DNA of 64,000 nucleotides, taken from positions 9,265,898 to 9,329,897 of the forward strand of contig JABACO010000005.1 in assembly GCA_013339895.1 (NCBI GenBank). Reading direction: 5' to 3'. Below, in pieces: positions 53,030-64,000 of this stretch (position 1 is its first letter; the number at the start of each line of letters is the position of its first letter). Origin of the DNA: Ephydatia muelleri. Its lineage: Eukaryota; Porifera; Demospongiae; Spongillida; Spongillidae. The notes beneath the pieces are model-generated. The model did no database searches, was not told where the DNA came from, and worked only from the letters and a program-made list of their open reading frames with translations. Made by a program: the position numbers and the translations under genes.

Positions 53030-56000
53030 CTGGGAACCAGTCCTTACGTAATAAGAGCAAATGGAGGTTCTTTGCGCATTGTGCACCTTGCTGCGGAGCC
53101 ACGCGGACTATTTTCACTATAGGTGCATTTGTATGTCTGTATAATAAGGTCATGCGTTTGTGCAAGTAGAGATCTTATTATTGCGAGTGATTAACTTAGC
53201 TACTACTATATTGCGCGAGCCAACGTGCTTACACTTATTGAAATACCCTCGGACCGTGACAAACAGCATTGAGAAACTCTCCCAAATGGAGCCGAAAGAA
53301 AGCGCCTCGATCTTGGATTTTATTATTATTATTTTTGTTTGTTTGTACTTGCCCGAAGGAATTCTCACAAATACGAAAAAAGTCGAAAGATTCTCTAAGT
53401 GACGATGAACGTCAGTATTCATAACTGAATGAGCCCTGTAGAAGCCCTAATTGAGTCCTGTTGAGAATAATGACTACGATTCCTGTCATATCTTGTGAGG
53501 CTGAACGTACATTGTCACTCTTTCTTGAGGACGACAATGACGGGGATAAAAATTCACCAAACTAGTTGACAAACATTTGCCTAGTGATTCCATGTTAGTT
53601 TCAAAATCTCGGATTTTTATCTCGATCCGGTCAACACGTTTAAAACCTTTGCCTTCATTCGAGAACACCCGGTATAGTTTAACTCTTTTAGTAGTTGTAA
53701 TCGATGGATTATACGCAGGAGCTCGCTCAACTATTTTTACTGTACATGCAGCCGCTTCTCCAAGAAGTCTTTTCAATAGCCTCTTTCCTCTCCTAACCAT
53801 AGTATATCTCCAACAGTCGTCAAACACAAATGCACATCACTTGTGAACACCACATATCTTGCACACTATTAAATCATGACTAGCACAAAAAGCATAGCCA
53901 AACTATCTTTATCAATCATGACCATATCAATTCTTATAAATTGTATTAACAAAAATGTACAACATACATATGTACACACAATGTTATTATTTTAATTATT
54001 TATTATATTTAAATAATAACTGTTACAGCCAAACTAGAAATTTAGTACTATAAAGCCTCGGATAGTACTCGTTATCAGACCTTCAAATGAAGATCCTCTT
54101 CCCTCGCGCGCTCCTGGACAATGTGCCGGGTCCAGTCTCGTCAGAGTTGGGTGGTTTGTTAGAAAAAATGATCCACTTAGTCGTCTGAGGCAGCCGTAGA
54201 GAATGTTCCCTGAATTGCAGTGGCACGTGTAGCATTGTGTAATCTTGCCACAGGTGCAGACCTTATAGTTGTGGCTAGATAAGAACTCCACACGTCTGCA
54301 GTTTAGGAACACAACAGTAGATAAAAAGGTGAGACAATGGCAGAAATTCTTGGCAATATACATTTCATATATATATGTTTTGAACAACAATTTTGACTTT
54401 GTGCAGCTCAATTGACAGTGTACCTGGCTGGATTAGCGTCTCGACACACACACACAAAAAACACAACCGTTTTTCAGCATTTTTTCAGGCTCTCAAAGAA
54501 TATGTCATTTCTTTCTTGCATACTCCAAACTGCTCATTCAGAGGCAAGGTTCAATACAGCGGCAAGACTGTGCCCCAAAGCATACCACAGACAGGCCAGT
54601 TGAAGAGTGGTCAGGCCAGCAGAGAGCAGGGGGAGGGTTGGGAGGAGTTGGGTAACCAGTCCCCTACCCACTCCCAGAAGCCAATTTACATATTTCCTGC
54701 AGTCTGAGAGGCATTATTTGGAGCAGGATGCATGAATTGTCAATGACAACTTTTAATATTTCATAGTATTCAAGTTGAACTCTGCTGCTTTCATTAGGCT
54801 TTTGCTATCTGGTAACTGAGAATTATCAGTGGTCGATCTGCTGCAAACCATGGAGTTGACTATATACATACCAAGCCAGATAACTATTAGAAAATAGCAA
54901 ATAAGCCTAATATGTGATAACAACTGGAACCAATAAAATTAGTATACACCATTTCATGCTATATGCAATCAGGCTGGTGAAAAGTGGTCAGGTCATGGCC
55001 AGATAGCCCGACCCATTCCAACAGCCCTGTACCATGATGGATGCCACTGATGTGCATTCCCTAGCCCTGTAGTTATTTTCATGTGTATCAAGTGGATGTG
55101 GTTAGTCACAGCCTATTCTCTATCTCACTTGGGTTTATCTGATAGGGAGGGGGCATGACAAGTATATCCACTGTCGAGCGTGGGAGATAGATTTTGTAGG
55201 GAGCTTGTGGTCCCCATTCCTCCCATGGATCAGAATGTCACAGACTGTGAGTCTGGAGTAAGAAGATTAAAAATAATAATAAGGCACTATCGCGTCTTTC
55301 TACTCGTCTGGCCATACCCAGGAGGTGCACCAAGTCCAAGGCCACTGCTTACATTTCTGGCAGACTCAGCCTCACTTTGTTGTCCTGTGCAAGAGCTCTG
55401 CTGTCAAGAGCTGGACTTTCATTAGTCATCACTGGTTGACAGCATTTTATTTCTTTTGTTGTGTCTTGTGTGTTAATATCGTAATATATATAACAATAAA
55501 TTAAAAATTGTTATTTAAAAGTAATAATGATGATAATTAAAAAAAAGAGAGAAAGGACCAGGGAAGTAGAGGCTTTTTCTTTGCCATGCTGCCATTAGGT
55601 TTGACTGCACAATCACCCATGTGTAGCACCCTATCACCTGTTAATCCATTCACCTCATTCATAGGGCAATTGAAAGGTCATTTTCCATTGTACTGCACAG
55701 TGTATGTACTCATATCACAACGAATGAACATTATACATAAACTACGTGTTCTGTTTGTTACAAAAAACATCCACTTTTTTATTTGACATGGATCAAATGG
55801 TATCGCTTTCTTTGATTTATCACCTTGGACTACTGTAGTTATTATCAAGTGCTGTACATTATTAATAGCCTTTATTACAGATGACATTCAAATATCATAC
55901 TTCATCATTCTATACATAGACAAAGTAAAGCAATGGAATCATAAATTATTACAACTTTAGTGACTTTATTCGTCCCCTCTTTTTGTTGGAACCCAAATGC

Positions 56001-56660
56001 ATTAGGCTATTCCATATTAATGACAATCGTACTGGGGGATGGATGAACACCACAATAAATCACCTAGGATAATGAATAAATTCCCGTGGATATCAAAGCG
56101 AACTAATTAATGTGTCATCCATCCCACCTGTATGGTCATTAAATGGATAGCTAGTCCGTTATCTGAATGCCCTTCTCCAAAAGAAGTGTGTGTGTGTGTG
56201 TATTGTATGTACTTGTGCATGTAACTATATGCATAAACCTGTTCACAATTCAATTGCAAATAAAAGCAAGATGGCCAGCTATGTATGGGCAATTTCTGAA
56301 TAGGCTATAAGTATGGAGGTGATGTGGTCAGCCACCATAACAGGCTTAGTGGTGTTTTTGTGGAAGTTTCCGGAGGGCCTGCATTGGTGTTCGATAGGTT
56401 GCTTGCTACTTCATCACTGTCAGGCAGGGCATGTACTGATCACTAGCACTCCTCCCTAAAGCATGTATTCGAGTGTATCGGTGATGTAACCTTACATAAA
56501 TGCATGGCATATGCATACTCTATGGAAAGTTAAAATTAATGCTGCTGTAGAAATGAATATGCAACTGGAAAAACATTACACAAATGTGTGGCTTACACTA
56601 GTACAAATGGATGGGTCAATGAGGTGGACCTAACCGTCCTTTGTTGTAGAGGGATGAATC
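53030..56660. other. Intergenic region, no recognisable gene
   Basis: A 113-residue minus-strand frame at 53827-53486 (contains VRRGKRLLKRLLGEAAA and FKRVDRIEIKIRDFE) is the only one with protein-like composition. It has no family I know. The rest holds AT-rich sequence and short diverged repeats around 54590-55080. Confidence 0.4.
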
Positions 56661-57374
56661 TCACTGTTGGAACGCACAGCCACGTCTGAGGTGGATCATC
56701 AAACTGGACTTGTACAGATACTTCTTGTCACATCCTTTGTTTGGACATCTTAGGTTCTCTCCACTATGCTTTCTGGCTTGAGATTGGAGAGAGAATTTGT
56801 TTTGGAATATTTTCCCACAAAAGCATATCAAGGCTTTGCACCCACTATGGCTTCTCATATGGTACAAGAGAGATGACCTCCATACAAATGGTTTGTGACA
56901 CTTTTTACATTTAAATCCCCTCACTTTTGTATGGACAAGCATGTGTTTTTTCAGATCTCCCCTTCGTCCAAATGCCTTTCCACATTCAGAGCACGGGAAA
57001 TTCTTCTCTTGTGTATGGACAAGCATGTGGCTCTTCAGATCTCCCCCTCGTCCAAATCTCTTCCCACATTCAGAACACTGAAAATCCTTTTCTTGTGTAT
57101 GGACAAGCATGTGTTTATTCAGATATCCACTCTGTGCAAATGCCTTCCCACATTCAGAGCACTGAAAATTCTTCTCTTGTGTATGGACAAGCATGTGTTT
57201 ATTCAGATTAACCCTTCTTCTATATGGCTTTCCACATTCAGAGCACTGGAAATCCTTTTCTCGTGTATGGACAAGCATGTGTTTATCCAGATTGCCCCTT
57301 CGTCCAAATACCTTTCCACATTCAGAGCACTGAAAATTCTTCTCTTGTGTATGCACAAGCATGTGACTCTTCAT
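56661..57374 (-). CDS. C2H2 zinc-finger protein, tandem near-identical fingers
   Basis: 237 residues from ATG at 57374 to TGA at 56661. Five fingers of the form FQCSECGKxFxxxxxLxxHMLVHTQEK follow one another in 84-bp units, then a finger FKCKKCHKPFVWRSSLLYHM, a degenerate finger (CFCGKIFQNKFSLQSQARKH, first zinc His replaced by Gln) and a final CPNKGCDKKYLYKSSLMIHL with only one clear His. The first finger is incomplete: upstream of the ATG the frame reads ECGRKGQ but is closed by TGA, so an upstream exon or a decayed finger is likely. The linker HTQEKNF replaces the classical TGEKPF. It is expected to bind DNA in the nucleus. No KRAB or other effector domain is seen. Confidence 0.85.
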   Translation of the reverse strand: MKSHMLVHTQEKNFQCSECGKVFGRRGNLDKHMLVHTREKDFQCSECGKPYRRRVNLNKHMLVHTQEKNFQCSECGKAFAQSGYLNKHMLVHTQEKDFQCSECGKRFGRGGDLKSHMLVHTQEKNFPCSECGKAFGRRGDLKKHMLVHTKVRGFKCKKCHKPFVWRSSLLYHMRSHSGCKALICFCGKIFQNKFSLQSQARKHSGENLRCPNKGCDKKYLYKSSLMIHLRRGCAFQQ

Positions 57375-57499
57375 TTGTCCCTTTCGTCCACATTCCAGGA
57401 AAAGTCAATCTGTCAACACAAATGAAAATCTTGTAAAGAAAATTATAAAACAATATGCAATGCGTATCAATTACAATTGCAATTATTTGTACATGCGTT

Positions 57500-57525
57500 C
57501 CCCCCCCCCCCCCCCCCCCCCCCCC
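57500..57525. repeat. Poly(C) run of 26
   Basis: About 125 bases upstream of the zinc-finger ATG. On the coding strand it is poly(G). Confidence 0.9.
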
Positions 57526-58924
57526 TCATTCATTAATGAGAGGTTGAACACAAAGTGCTCCACTTGAGAGTACACAGTTGCAGTAAGGATATTAGATATA
57601 GCACTGTGGCCAGTTAAGAAAAAATAAAAATTAACGGAAACACAAGACCGGCTGGACCTCCAAATGCGAAACAGAAATAGAACAGCTCATATGCTGCAGC
57701 TACGGTTATCACTTTACCAAAACCACATCACGCAGTTCAAACACATAAGATATGGTCCAATGAGCGTTACCTTATAAACCACGCACAGCTTTGCCAAGTC
57801 CGTTATAAAAGCAGCACGTCACCAGTCGGCGTAGCGGGAAATAAATGAGGGCACCACAGGTTACTTCAAATAATGGGGAAACTTTATACGTGTAGGTGTA
57901 CCATTCTTTTCTAACCTTACTAGGCGGGCCTTTTCTCTGATCACATGGCAATTAGTTATTGTTGATTATGTATTTGCAACCTACGTGTGACGTCATAGAG
58001 GGAGCGGATACAGAAGAGGGGAGGGGGGTACCTCTCTTTTGTCCTACACGGCTGTTTGCTCTCGCATTTCTTGTATTTTGGCCAAGTTATTCAACATCTT
58101 GAGTATAGGTCTTGAATATCTTGGGTCATTCTAAATAAATGTGGCTGCACCATCAGTACTAGTGATGCCGCGGTTCGCCCGCCAACTGTCAAAACCGTCA
58201 AACTAGGCGATACGGTTGGCTTGACCGCGTCCGTGACCGTCAGGAAAATTGAATTAGTTCGCGAACCACTTAACCGTCAGCCTTTTGAGCTGAGGCAAAT
58301 AACCGTGGGACCGTCAAAAATTTTGACGGTCAACTGCCGGTCAGACATTAAGAAATTTTGTTGGATGACTGAGAACTGGGAACCTGTGAGAATGAACACA
58401 ATGCAGTATTCATACACAAGTGACAATTCCCAGACAATTCGATAACAAGACGTACTCTGACACCGCTTTCCTGCCGGGTAGTTAAGAATAATATTTTTTT
58501 ATTTACACTATTTATAGAATACATGTGCCCGCATGCTCAGTATATCACTGTTTATTCGAATAAAATTAATGTATTTTGTGGATTGGATTTTGTTGCTTGA
58601 ATTTCATTTGCTGCTTGGATTTTAGTGCTGTGAGTGACGCTGTTGTAATTCGTGCAATTGCCATTGGCTTTCTAGTGTACTATCGTTTCCTCCTGAGTTC
58701 TGACTTCTGAGCCAACGCACCGGCTGGGTTTGGCCTGAGTCCTGCCGCGGAAAGGTCTGATCGACCTGCGGGGGATCTAGTCTAACCTTATTATACATGT
58801 ACATCAAAACATCACAATAGATTTAGACGAGGGCTGTTGATTGTTGATCGTCATGCAAGCAGCACCCAAGAAAACTACAATTCTTCTATGAATTTAGACA
58901 TCATTGTGTTGCACAGGAAAAAAA
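57526..58924. other. Upstream region of the zinc-finger gene, no recognisable gene
   Basis: It may include the zinc-finger promoter. At about 58160-58350 a segment rich in ACCGTCA / TGACGGT repeats in both orientations (for example GACCGTCAAAAATTTTGACG) could be the end of a hAT-like or other MITE, but I see no matching second end. Confidence 0.4.
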
Positions 58925-59068
58925 AAAAAAGCGTAGAATAATATTGGAATCATTACGTGATTGAACAGTAAAAATCACACGTGTCTGATTTTAATGTTCA
59001 ATCACGCAATGATCTACAAAGGATTTTAAAGTCCTTTATAAAATCAAAACTTGATTCGACCCATTTAT
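58925..59068 (-). repeat. Dispersed repeat, copy 2 (partner of 40556-40695)
   Basis: Reverse-complement copy of the repeat at 40556, with AAAAAGCGTAGAATAATATT at its left and AATCAAAACTTGATTCGACC at its right edge. Confidence 0.75.
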
Positions 59069-59203
59069 TTCCTGTGTTGGGCATGCATGTAAATATTTTC
59101 AAATATTAATCTAAGTACCGCGTTAAAACCCGACGCTATCAAAATAAGGTACAGGTATAGAGTACGTAATAATTTTCTTGAGGCTACGCCCTCCCCTCTT
59201 TAG

Positions 59204-59228
59204 CCCCCCCCCCCCCCCCCCCCCCCCC
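59204..59228. repeat. Poly(C) run of 25
   Basis: Uninterrupted, no coding context. Confidence 0.9.
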
Positions 59229-59347
59229 TCCTTTTTCCCTGTAACCGCCCTTGTTGCCCTCAATGCTTCAATGAAATGCACATTTCTGTCTTCATTGTCC
59301 GATTGGTCAACCGGCCATCTGGTTAATCAAGTAGTCGTCAGATCGGT

Positions 59348-59515
59348 TTCGGCGAATTATTAAAAAAAGGGGAAGGGGGGGGGGCGAGCCCACCATATAA
59401 GGACATGTTGGCAACAATTATACTATTCATAGCTAATTACCGTAACTGTACAACTAAGACACAGCTACGGTACAGCTAGCTAGCAAGCTCCTCCCCCTCT
59501 TAATAATTCGCCGAA
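59348..59515. mobile_element. 168-bp MITE-like element with 16-bp perfect terminal inverted repeats
   Basis: TTCGGCGAATTATTAA at 59348-59363 and its exact complement at 59500-59515, each followed inward by a G-rich or C-rich segment (AGGGGAAGGGG / CTCCCCCT). The interior has no coding capacity. Target duplication is not obvious. Confidence 0.8.
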
Positions 59516-60700
59516 TACAGCTGAGGGAATCTCCCACTCATGGTACCACTCCTTGCAACCTGTGCATTGCGCCATCCTTTGCGTACACATATACTAATAC
59601 TCTGTCTTATAGGTGGCTTTCCTGGTTCGACATTTCTGAAGGGAATGATGTCATTTGTTGGCTTGTGGAACATTCTATGAAATGAGGTCGTATTCTTATT
59701 GATGACTTGCTGCGTTTAATCCGAATCAGTTGCAACAAATGCTATTGCAAAAACCAGCCCACAGTTCGACGAACCAGTCTGACTTTGAAGAGTTTAATGA
59801 ATTTTTATTGTTACCTCCAGCTCCTTTATATGGACCATGTACACCCTATTTTTGCACCCTACTGTTATGCAATTGCACTTCAACTGGTTCTAGCTACTTC
59901 CCTAAGGCTTAAGGTCTGCACTGTACTCAAAGAGACAGACCCCGTGTAAAGCAGTAGCTCACAACTTGGATACCAACTTGAAATAATGCCATTTTCACTC
60001 CTATTCTAACGTTTCTGAATACTGTAGCAGACAAAATACAAACAAATATTAAAAATGTACTGGAGGAGGTATTGATCACCCTTTACTTCCAAAATATAGC
60101 CAGTGAGCGAGGCATGTCAGATCAGTTGAGCTTGCTTGTTTCTGGGTATCCATATCTCCTGCAGAATACATTATAACTTGATGACATTTAAACTTGCCAT
60201 ACTGGATCTTCATTCGTTCTGCTTTTTTTTTTAAATTTTTCCATACTGATTGAAATTTTCTTCTCCAATCTTTAGGTGATGGATGCTAGTAGTTAGTTTA
60301 ACCGGTAGATTTGTCACTTTTGGGTCACAGCATGCACTGAATTATTATTTCAATGTATAGTGTTGCCAAGACAAAAATGATAACTGGAGAGTCTGAACGA
60401 TGTGAAACCCATGATTAAAAGCTGGAGATGATACAACTTGATTAGAACAACAATGAAATTCTTGAAGGTGGGGTTGGATGAGATGAAGAATTGAGCCCTG
60501 TAACTGTAGAACCTTTGGCCTCCCTAAAGCATATTAATAAGATTGCAACAGCATCTATTATTATAGAAATCATATCTTAGGATGATGATGGTACTGCAAA
60601 ACCTGTGAAAAGTGTTAGAATGCTAATAGTTAAGGGGTATTCATTCCATTACAAATAGCAAGCCCAGGGTCATAGAAAATGTGATGTTTCTGTGGATTAA
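59516..60700. other. AT-rich region, no recognisable gene
   Basis: An 80-residue plus frame at 59707-59949 has protein-like composition but matches nothing I know. No other feature is supported. Confidence 0.4.
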
Positions 60701-60739
60701 TTGGTGTTGGCTTGATTGGGCCTTTCCATGAATGATGAG

Positions 60740-61040
60740 CTTTGTCGTCTTGTGCATCCAGTGTAATATGACAAGTGCAAACCGTTCACAATGTAATGGG
60801 CTCGATGAAAGGTTCAACCAAACATTGCAACGACAGATGTTGAAGTTTGTTGAATCTGAGCAAATAGCTGGGATGTAGTTTTGGATGCAATACTCTTTTC
60901 ATAATATGTATCCTATATGGACTCTACCAAGCATTCACCCTTTTGTCTTGTGTATGGTCATGAAAATTGAGTTCACAATAAAATGCCTTGGTGCCAGTGA
61001 GTATGACAAGCCTGAAGATGGATTCCAACAAACAACACTT
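60740..61040 (+). pseudogene. Ginger/Gypsy-type integrase fragment, heavily decayed
   Basis: The frame contains NGLDERFNQTLQRQMLKFVE (60795-60854), the same glutamate-containing block as SNGLDERFNETLQ in the transposon at 33208, followed with frame changes by DVVLDAILFS and a segment resembling the AYNTSxHESS region. Stops and shifts interrupt it. It is probably a fragment of the same transposon superfamily as 31130-34800. Confidence 0.65.
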
Positions 61041-61080
61041 GAGTGTAACATCAAGGTATTTTATTTTAATTTGTAACTAG

Positions 61081-62206
61081 TACGTTGGTGCACATGTATA
61101 TGCACAATGCATGTCATACTGATACCAAAGTCTAATTACAACATCACCCATCCCTTACAATGGCACATAATACATATTTAAGCAAGTGTTTTCTTAACTG
61201 ATGTCTAATCAATGAATTCATTCTAGTTTGTCATAGAACTTTTCAACCATATAGCAACTGCATAATAATGGCCACAGATAGTATTGTCATTTTCATCATG
61301 AAAAAAGAAGAAAGACAACAATACATAAATGATTAAAAACATCCTATTAATTTGGGATGCAATCAGTTATGATTCATATATGTACAAGTCACACATATAC
61401 ATATACGTCTAGATTTTATTTAATCCTGCACGACTGGAAAATCTTATCATGTCATATGCAATGCATATACAAATAGCTTGCTTGTATTACTCACCTTGGC
61501 TTTAGCCGCGAGATACAAAACATTACTGAGTTAACTCCAACTCTGTGCAGTTTAACCGCTGAAACTTCTTGGTTCTATTCAACCAATTTTTGAAAGAATC
61601 AGGACTATGTTCTACCTTTACAGCTTGACGAATCCTCTTTTCTTTGTCTTCGCTAACCGTTTTGCTCGTTCAACTACTTTTATCTAAATACCTTTAATGG
61701 CAAACGTCTTGAATATCCTTCGCGTGCTCCTCTTTAGACATATTGGAAACCACGTGCGAATGCCCTTTGTTGCCAGAATGTTGGGCAGTTAATAAATTCT
61801 TGCGCACCACATGGATTCGCATACTGTGCAATGCATTTATAAATTGCGAAAATTGATATTGTTGGTACCAAGTACTTGTTAACTTTAAAATATTATACAT
61901 TTATTAAAGTATATCATCTTCGAACTATATAAAAACTCCAAAAGATTTAATTTTTCGATAAGGGGTGTATTCAAAAATTTCAATATAATTATTTATGATG
62001 AACAACCTCAACAATCAAGCACATATTTCATTATAAAACTTATTGGAAGACAGAAATTATTCTCTTAATCGCTTACCTATCCTAATTATAATTAAAACTG
62101 ATTATGACTCTTTGCATATGTGGGTGTTGATTTTGAAATTACAACTTGAGGAATCTGTATAATTGTTATCTTAACAAAACAACTTTATATATGATGATGG
62201 AGATAT
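61081..62206. other. AT-rich region, no recognisable gene
   Basis: Only short frames with no domain signal. Confidence 0.5.
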
Positions 62207-63845
62207 GGGTCAGTTTCCGAGAAAATGAGCCTTCGCTATATATATATATATAAGTTATAAAAATCATTCACGTTTGAATCGCTATAACTTCCGAACGGTA
62301 CACGCCATTGACTTCCTATTTTCAACACTTCATACTACACCATTTCTCTACGGTAAAATACTTTTTGGGGTCTTGCACTTGCTCCGTGCCTGTATTGCAA
62401 CGTCCGATACCCCACAAGGTATGAACCCGTCATAACTTTCGGCAGGAGTAATCAAATCGCTTCAAATTCGGTATGTAGATAGAGAGGTCCTATACCTATC
62501 GATTTGTTCTGTTCGTTAATTTTTATGCCATCTGTTACGGAGATACAGTTGAATAAGCTACGTGCACGTTTTCCCGCTTGATTCGCGCCAATGTAATAAT
62601 CCCTCCCCATACATTGAGCGGAGCGCAATTTGCCCAAATCTTTGGCGCAAAACGAGCGCGAAAATGTGCACGTAGTTTGTTCAACTGTATCTCCGTAACG
62701 GATTGCATAAAAATTAACGAACAGAACAAATAGATAGATATAGGACCTCTCCACCTACAAACCGAATTTGAAGCGATTTGATTACTCCTACAGAAAGTTA
62801 TGGCGGGTTTGAACCCGGTGGGGTATCGAACGTTGCAATACTGGCAAGGAGCAAGTGCAAGACCCCAAAACATATTCTGCCATAGAGAAATGATGTGGTA
62901 TGAAGTGTTAAAATAGGATGTTGATGGCATGTACCGTTCGGAAGTTATAGCGATTCAAACGTGAATGATTTTTATAACTTTTATATATATATGGGACAGT
63001 GCCCGCGAAAAGGGACCTAGTGTATTTATATAAAACGATATAAAATTTTGTTCATATAAAACTGATATAACTTCCGAACGGTTAGCGCTATCGACATCCT
63101 ATTTTCACCACTTCATACTACACCATTTCTCTACAGTAAAATGCATTTTGGAGTCTTGGACTATATCCGTGCCGACGTTCCTACGTGCGATACCCCCTGG
63201 GGTTCAAAACTACCATATCTTCGTGTAGGAGTAATCAAATCGCTTCAAATTCGGTTTGTAGGTAGAGAGGTCCTATATCTATCTATTTGTTCTGTTCGTT
63301 AATTTTTATGCAATCCGTTACGGAGATACAGTTAAACAAACTACGTGCACATTTTCGCGCTCGTTTCGCGCCAATGATTTGGGCAAATTGCGCTCCGCTC
63401 AATGTATGGGGAGGCGGGGATTATTACATTGGCGCGAATCAAGCGGGAAAACGTGCACGTAGTTTATTCAACTGTATCTCCGTAACAGATGGCATAAAAA
63501 TTAACGAACAGAACAAATCGATAGGTATAGGACCTCTCTACCTACATACCGAATTTGAAGCGATTTGACCGCTCCTACACGAAGATATGGTAGTTTTGAA
63601 CCCCAGGGGGTATCGCACGTAGGAACGTCGGCACGGATATAGTCCAAGACTCCAAAATGCATTTTACCATAGAGAAATGGTGACGTATGAGGTGGTGAAA
63701 ATAGCAAGTCGATAGCGCTAACCGTTCGGAAGTTATATCAGTTTTATATGAACAAAATTTTATATCGTTTTATATAAATACACTAGGTCCCTTTTCGCGG
63801 GCACTGTCCCATATAGCGAAGGCTCATTTTCTCGGAAACTGACCC
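62207..63845. mobile_element. Fold-back element A (about 817 bp), interrupted by element B
   Basis: The left end GGGTCAGTTTCCGAGAAAAT at 62207 and right end complement finishing at 63845 are the termini. The body is 62207-62992, and the last 31 bases (63815-63845) are separated from it by element B. The two halves of the body (each about 390 bp) are inverted copies around a centre near 62610. Flanks are ATAT on the left and ATAA on the right. It has no real coding capacity; the open frames over it read into both arms. Confidence 0.88.
62993..63810. mobile_element. Fold-back element B (818 bp), nested in element A
   Basis: Termini GGGACAGTGCCCGCGAAAAG at 62993 and its complement ending at 63810, flanked by ATAT on both sides (62989-62992 and 63811-63814). 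The arms are about 400 bp with the centre near 63405. Most of the inner arm (for example TTACGGAGATACAGTT, CGAACAGAACAAAT, GGCGCGAATCAAGCGGG) is shared with element A, while the outermost 60-70 bases differ. Confidence 0.9.
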
Positions 63846-64000
63846 ATAATAATATACACAGTTACAACAAATAAAATAAATTAATTATGCACACTGTGCT
63901 GCACACTATTGCACCAGCATGGGGTATGACTGCAAGAGATTCAATTACCATTAGTGTGGTTAAAAGATGCCAGTTCAAAATAATAGTTAATTAATACTTG
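63846..64000. other. Window end, nothing recognised
   Basis: AT-rich sequence without features. Confidence 0.5.

Noticed and set aside
56895..57436. Plus-strand 176-aa frame over the zinc fingers
   Set aside because: Shadow of the repeated 84-bp zinc-finger units.
62452..63707. Open frames of 70-130 aa in the fold-back elements
   Set aside because: They lie in both palindrome arms in related form and show no protein features.

Overview
This is a eukaryotic, almost certainly metazoan, window. It has spliced genes with GT-AG introns, animal-type families (ABHD13, a TMCC-type coiled-coil membrane protein, lipin, a Venus-flytrap receptor, C2H2 zinc fingers), very dense microsatellites and several classes of transposable element. 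Small introns, compact gene spacing and the gene mix suggest a non-bilaterian or other marine invertebrate, with a sponge a reasonable guess. The sequence alone does not settle the species. A run of exactly 1000 Ns (20939-21938) marks a scaffold gap.

Layout. 1-3.0 kb: no recognisable gene. 3.0-10.7 kb (+): ABHD13-type alpha/beta hydrolase in six exons whose phases all agree (384 aa). 11.3-12.2 kb (-): intronless multi-pass membrane protein of an uncharacterised invertebrate family. 12.4-18.4 kb (-): 14-exon TMCC1/2/3-like gene. Its exon phases chain perfectly except for one single-base frameshift in exon 12. 18.8-20.3 kb (+): the first two coding exons of lipin, divergent from TMCC and cut off by the gap. 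After the gap (-): first exon of a class C GPCR / ANF-type ligand-binding receptor.

23-35 kb is a transposon graveyard: a decayed unidentified ORF, an inverted duplication of an unknown exon, hAT (ZMYM1-like) pseudogenes, and a roughly 3.7 kb DNA transposon with terminal inverted repeats, an intron-containing gypsy/Ginger-type integrase and an Ulp1-type cysteine protease. 35.5-38.9 kb (+) is a 1123-aa intronless proline-rich protein. 41.9-48.7 kb is an old minus-strand Ty3/Gypsy element, split inside its integrase by a young plus-strand Ty3/Gypsy element with 350-bp LTRs and a GAGAC target duplication. 49.8-51.1 kb (+) encodes an intronless caspase-fold protein with a metacaspase-like DCCHAG active site and a predicted N-myristoylation signal. 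56.7-57.4 kb (-) is a C2H2 zinc-finger gene. 62.2-63.8 kb holds two about 818-bp fold-back palindromes, one nested in the other.

The most unusual signal is a family of palindromic, non-coding elements found five or more times (5.8, 15.4, 22.7, 62.2 and 63.0 kb). They share termini like GGGAxxGTxxCCGCGAAA and an AT-only 4-bp target duplication. Other notable points are microsatellites placed exactly at splice sites, nine long poly(C)/poly(G) runs with no comparable poly(A), and the metacaspase-like gene. The host genes do not form one pathway. Lipin is linked to lipid metabolism, while ABHD13 and TMCC are typically membrane-associated, but I see no functional cluster.
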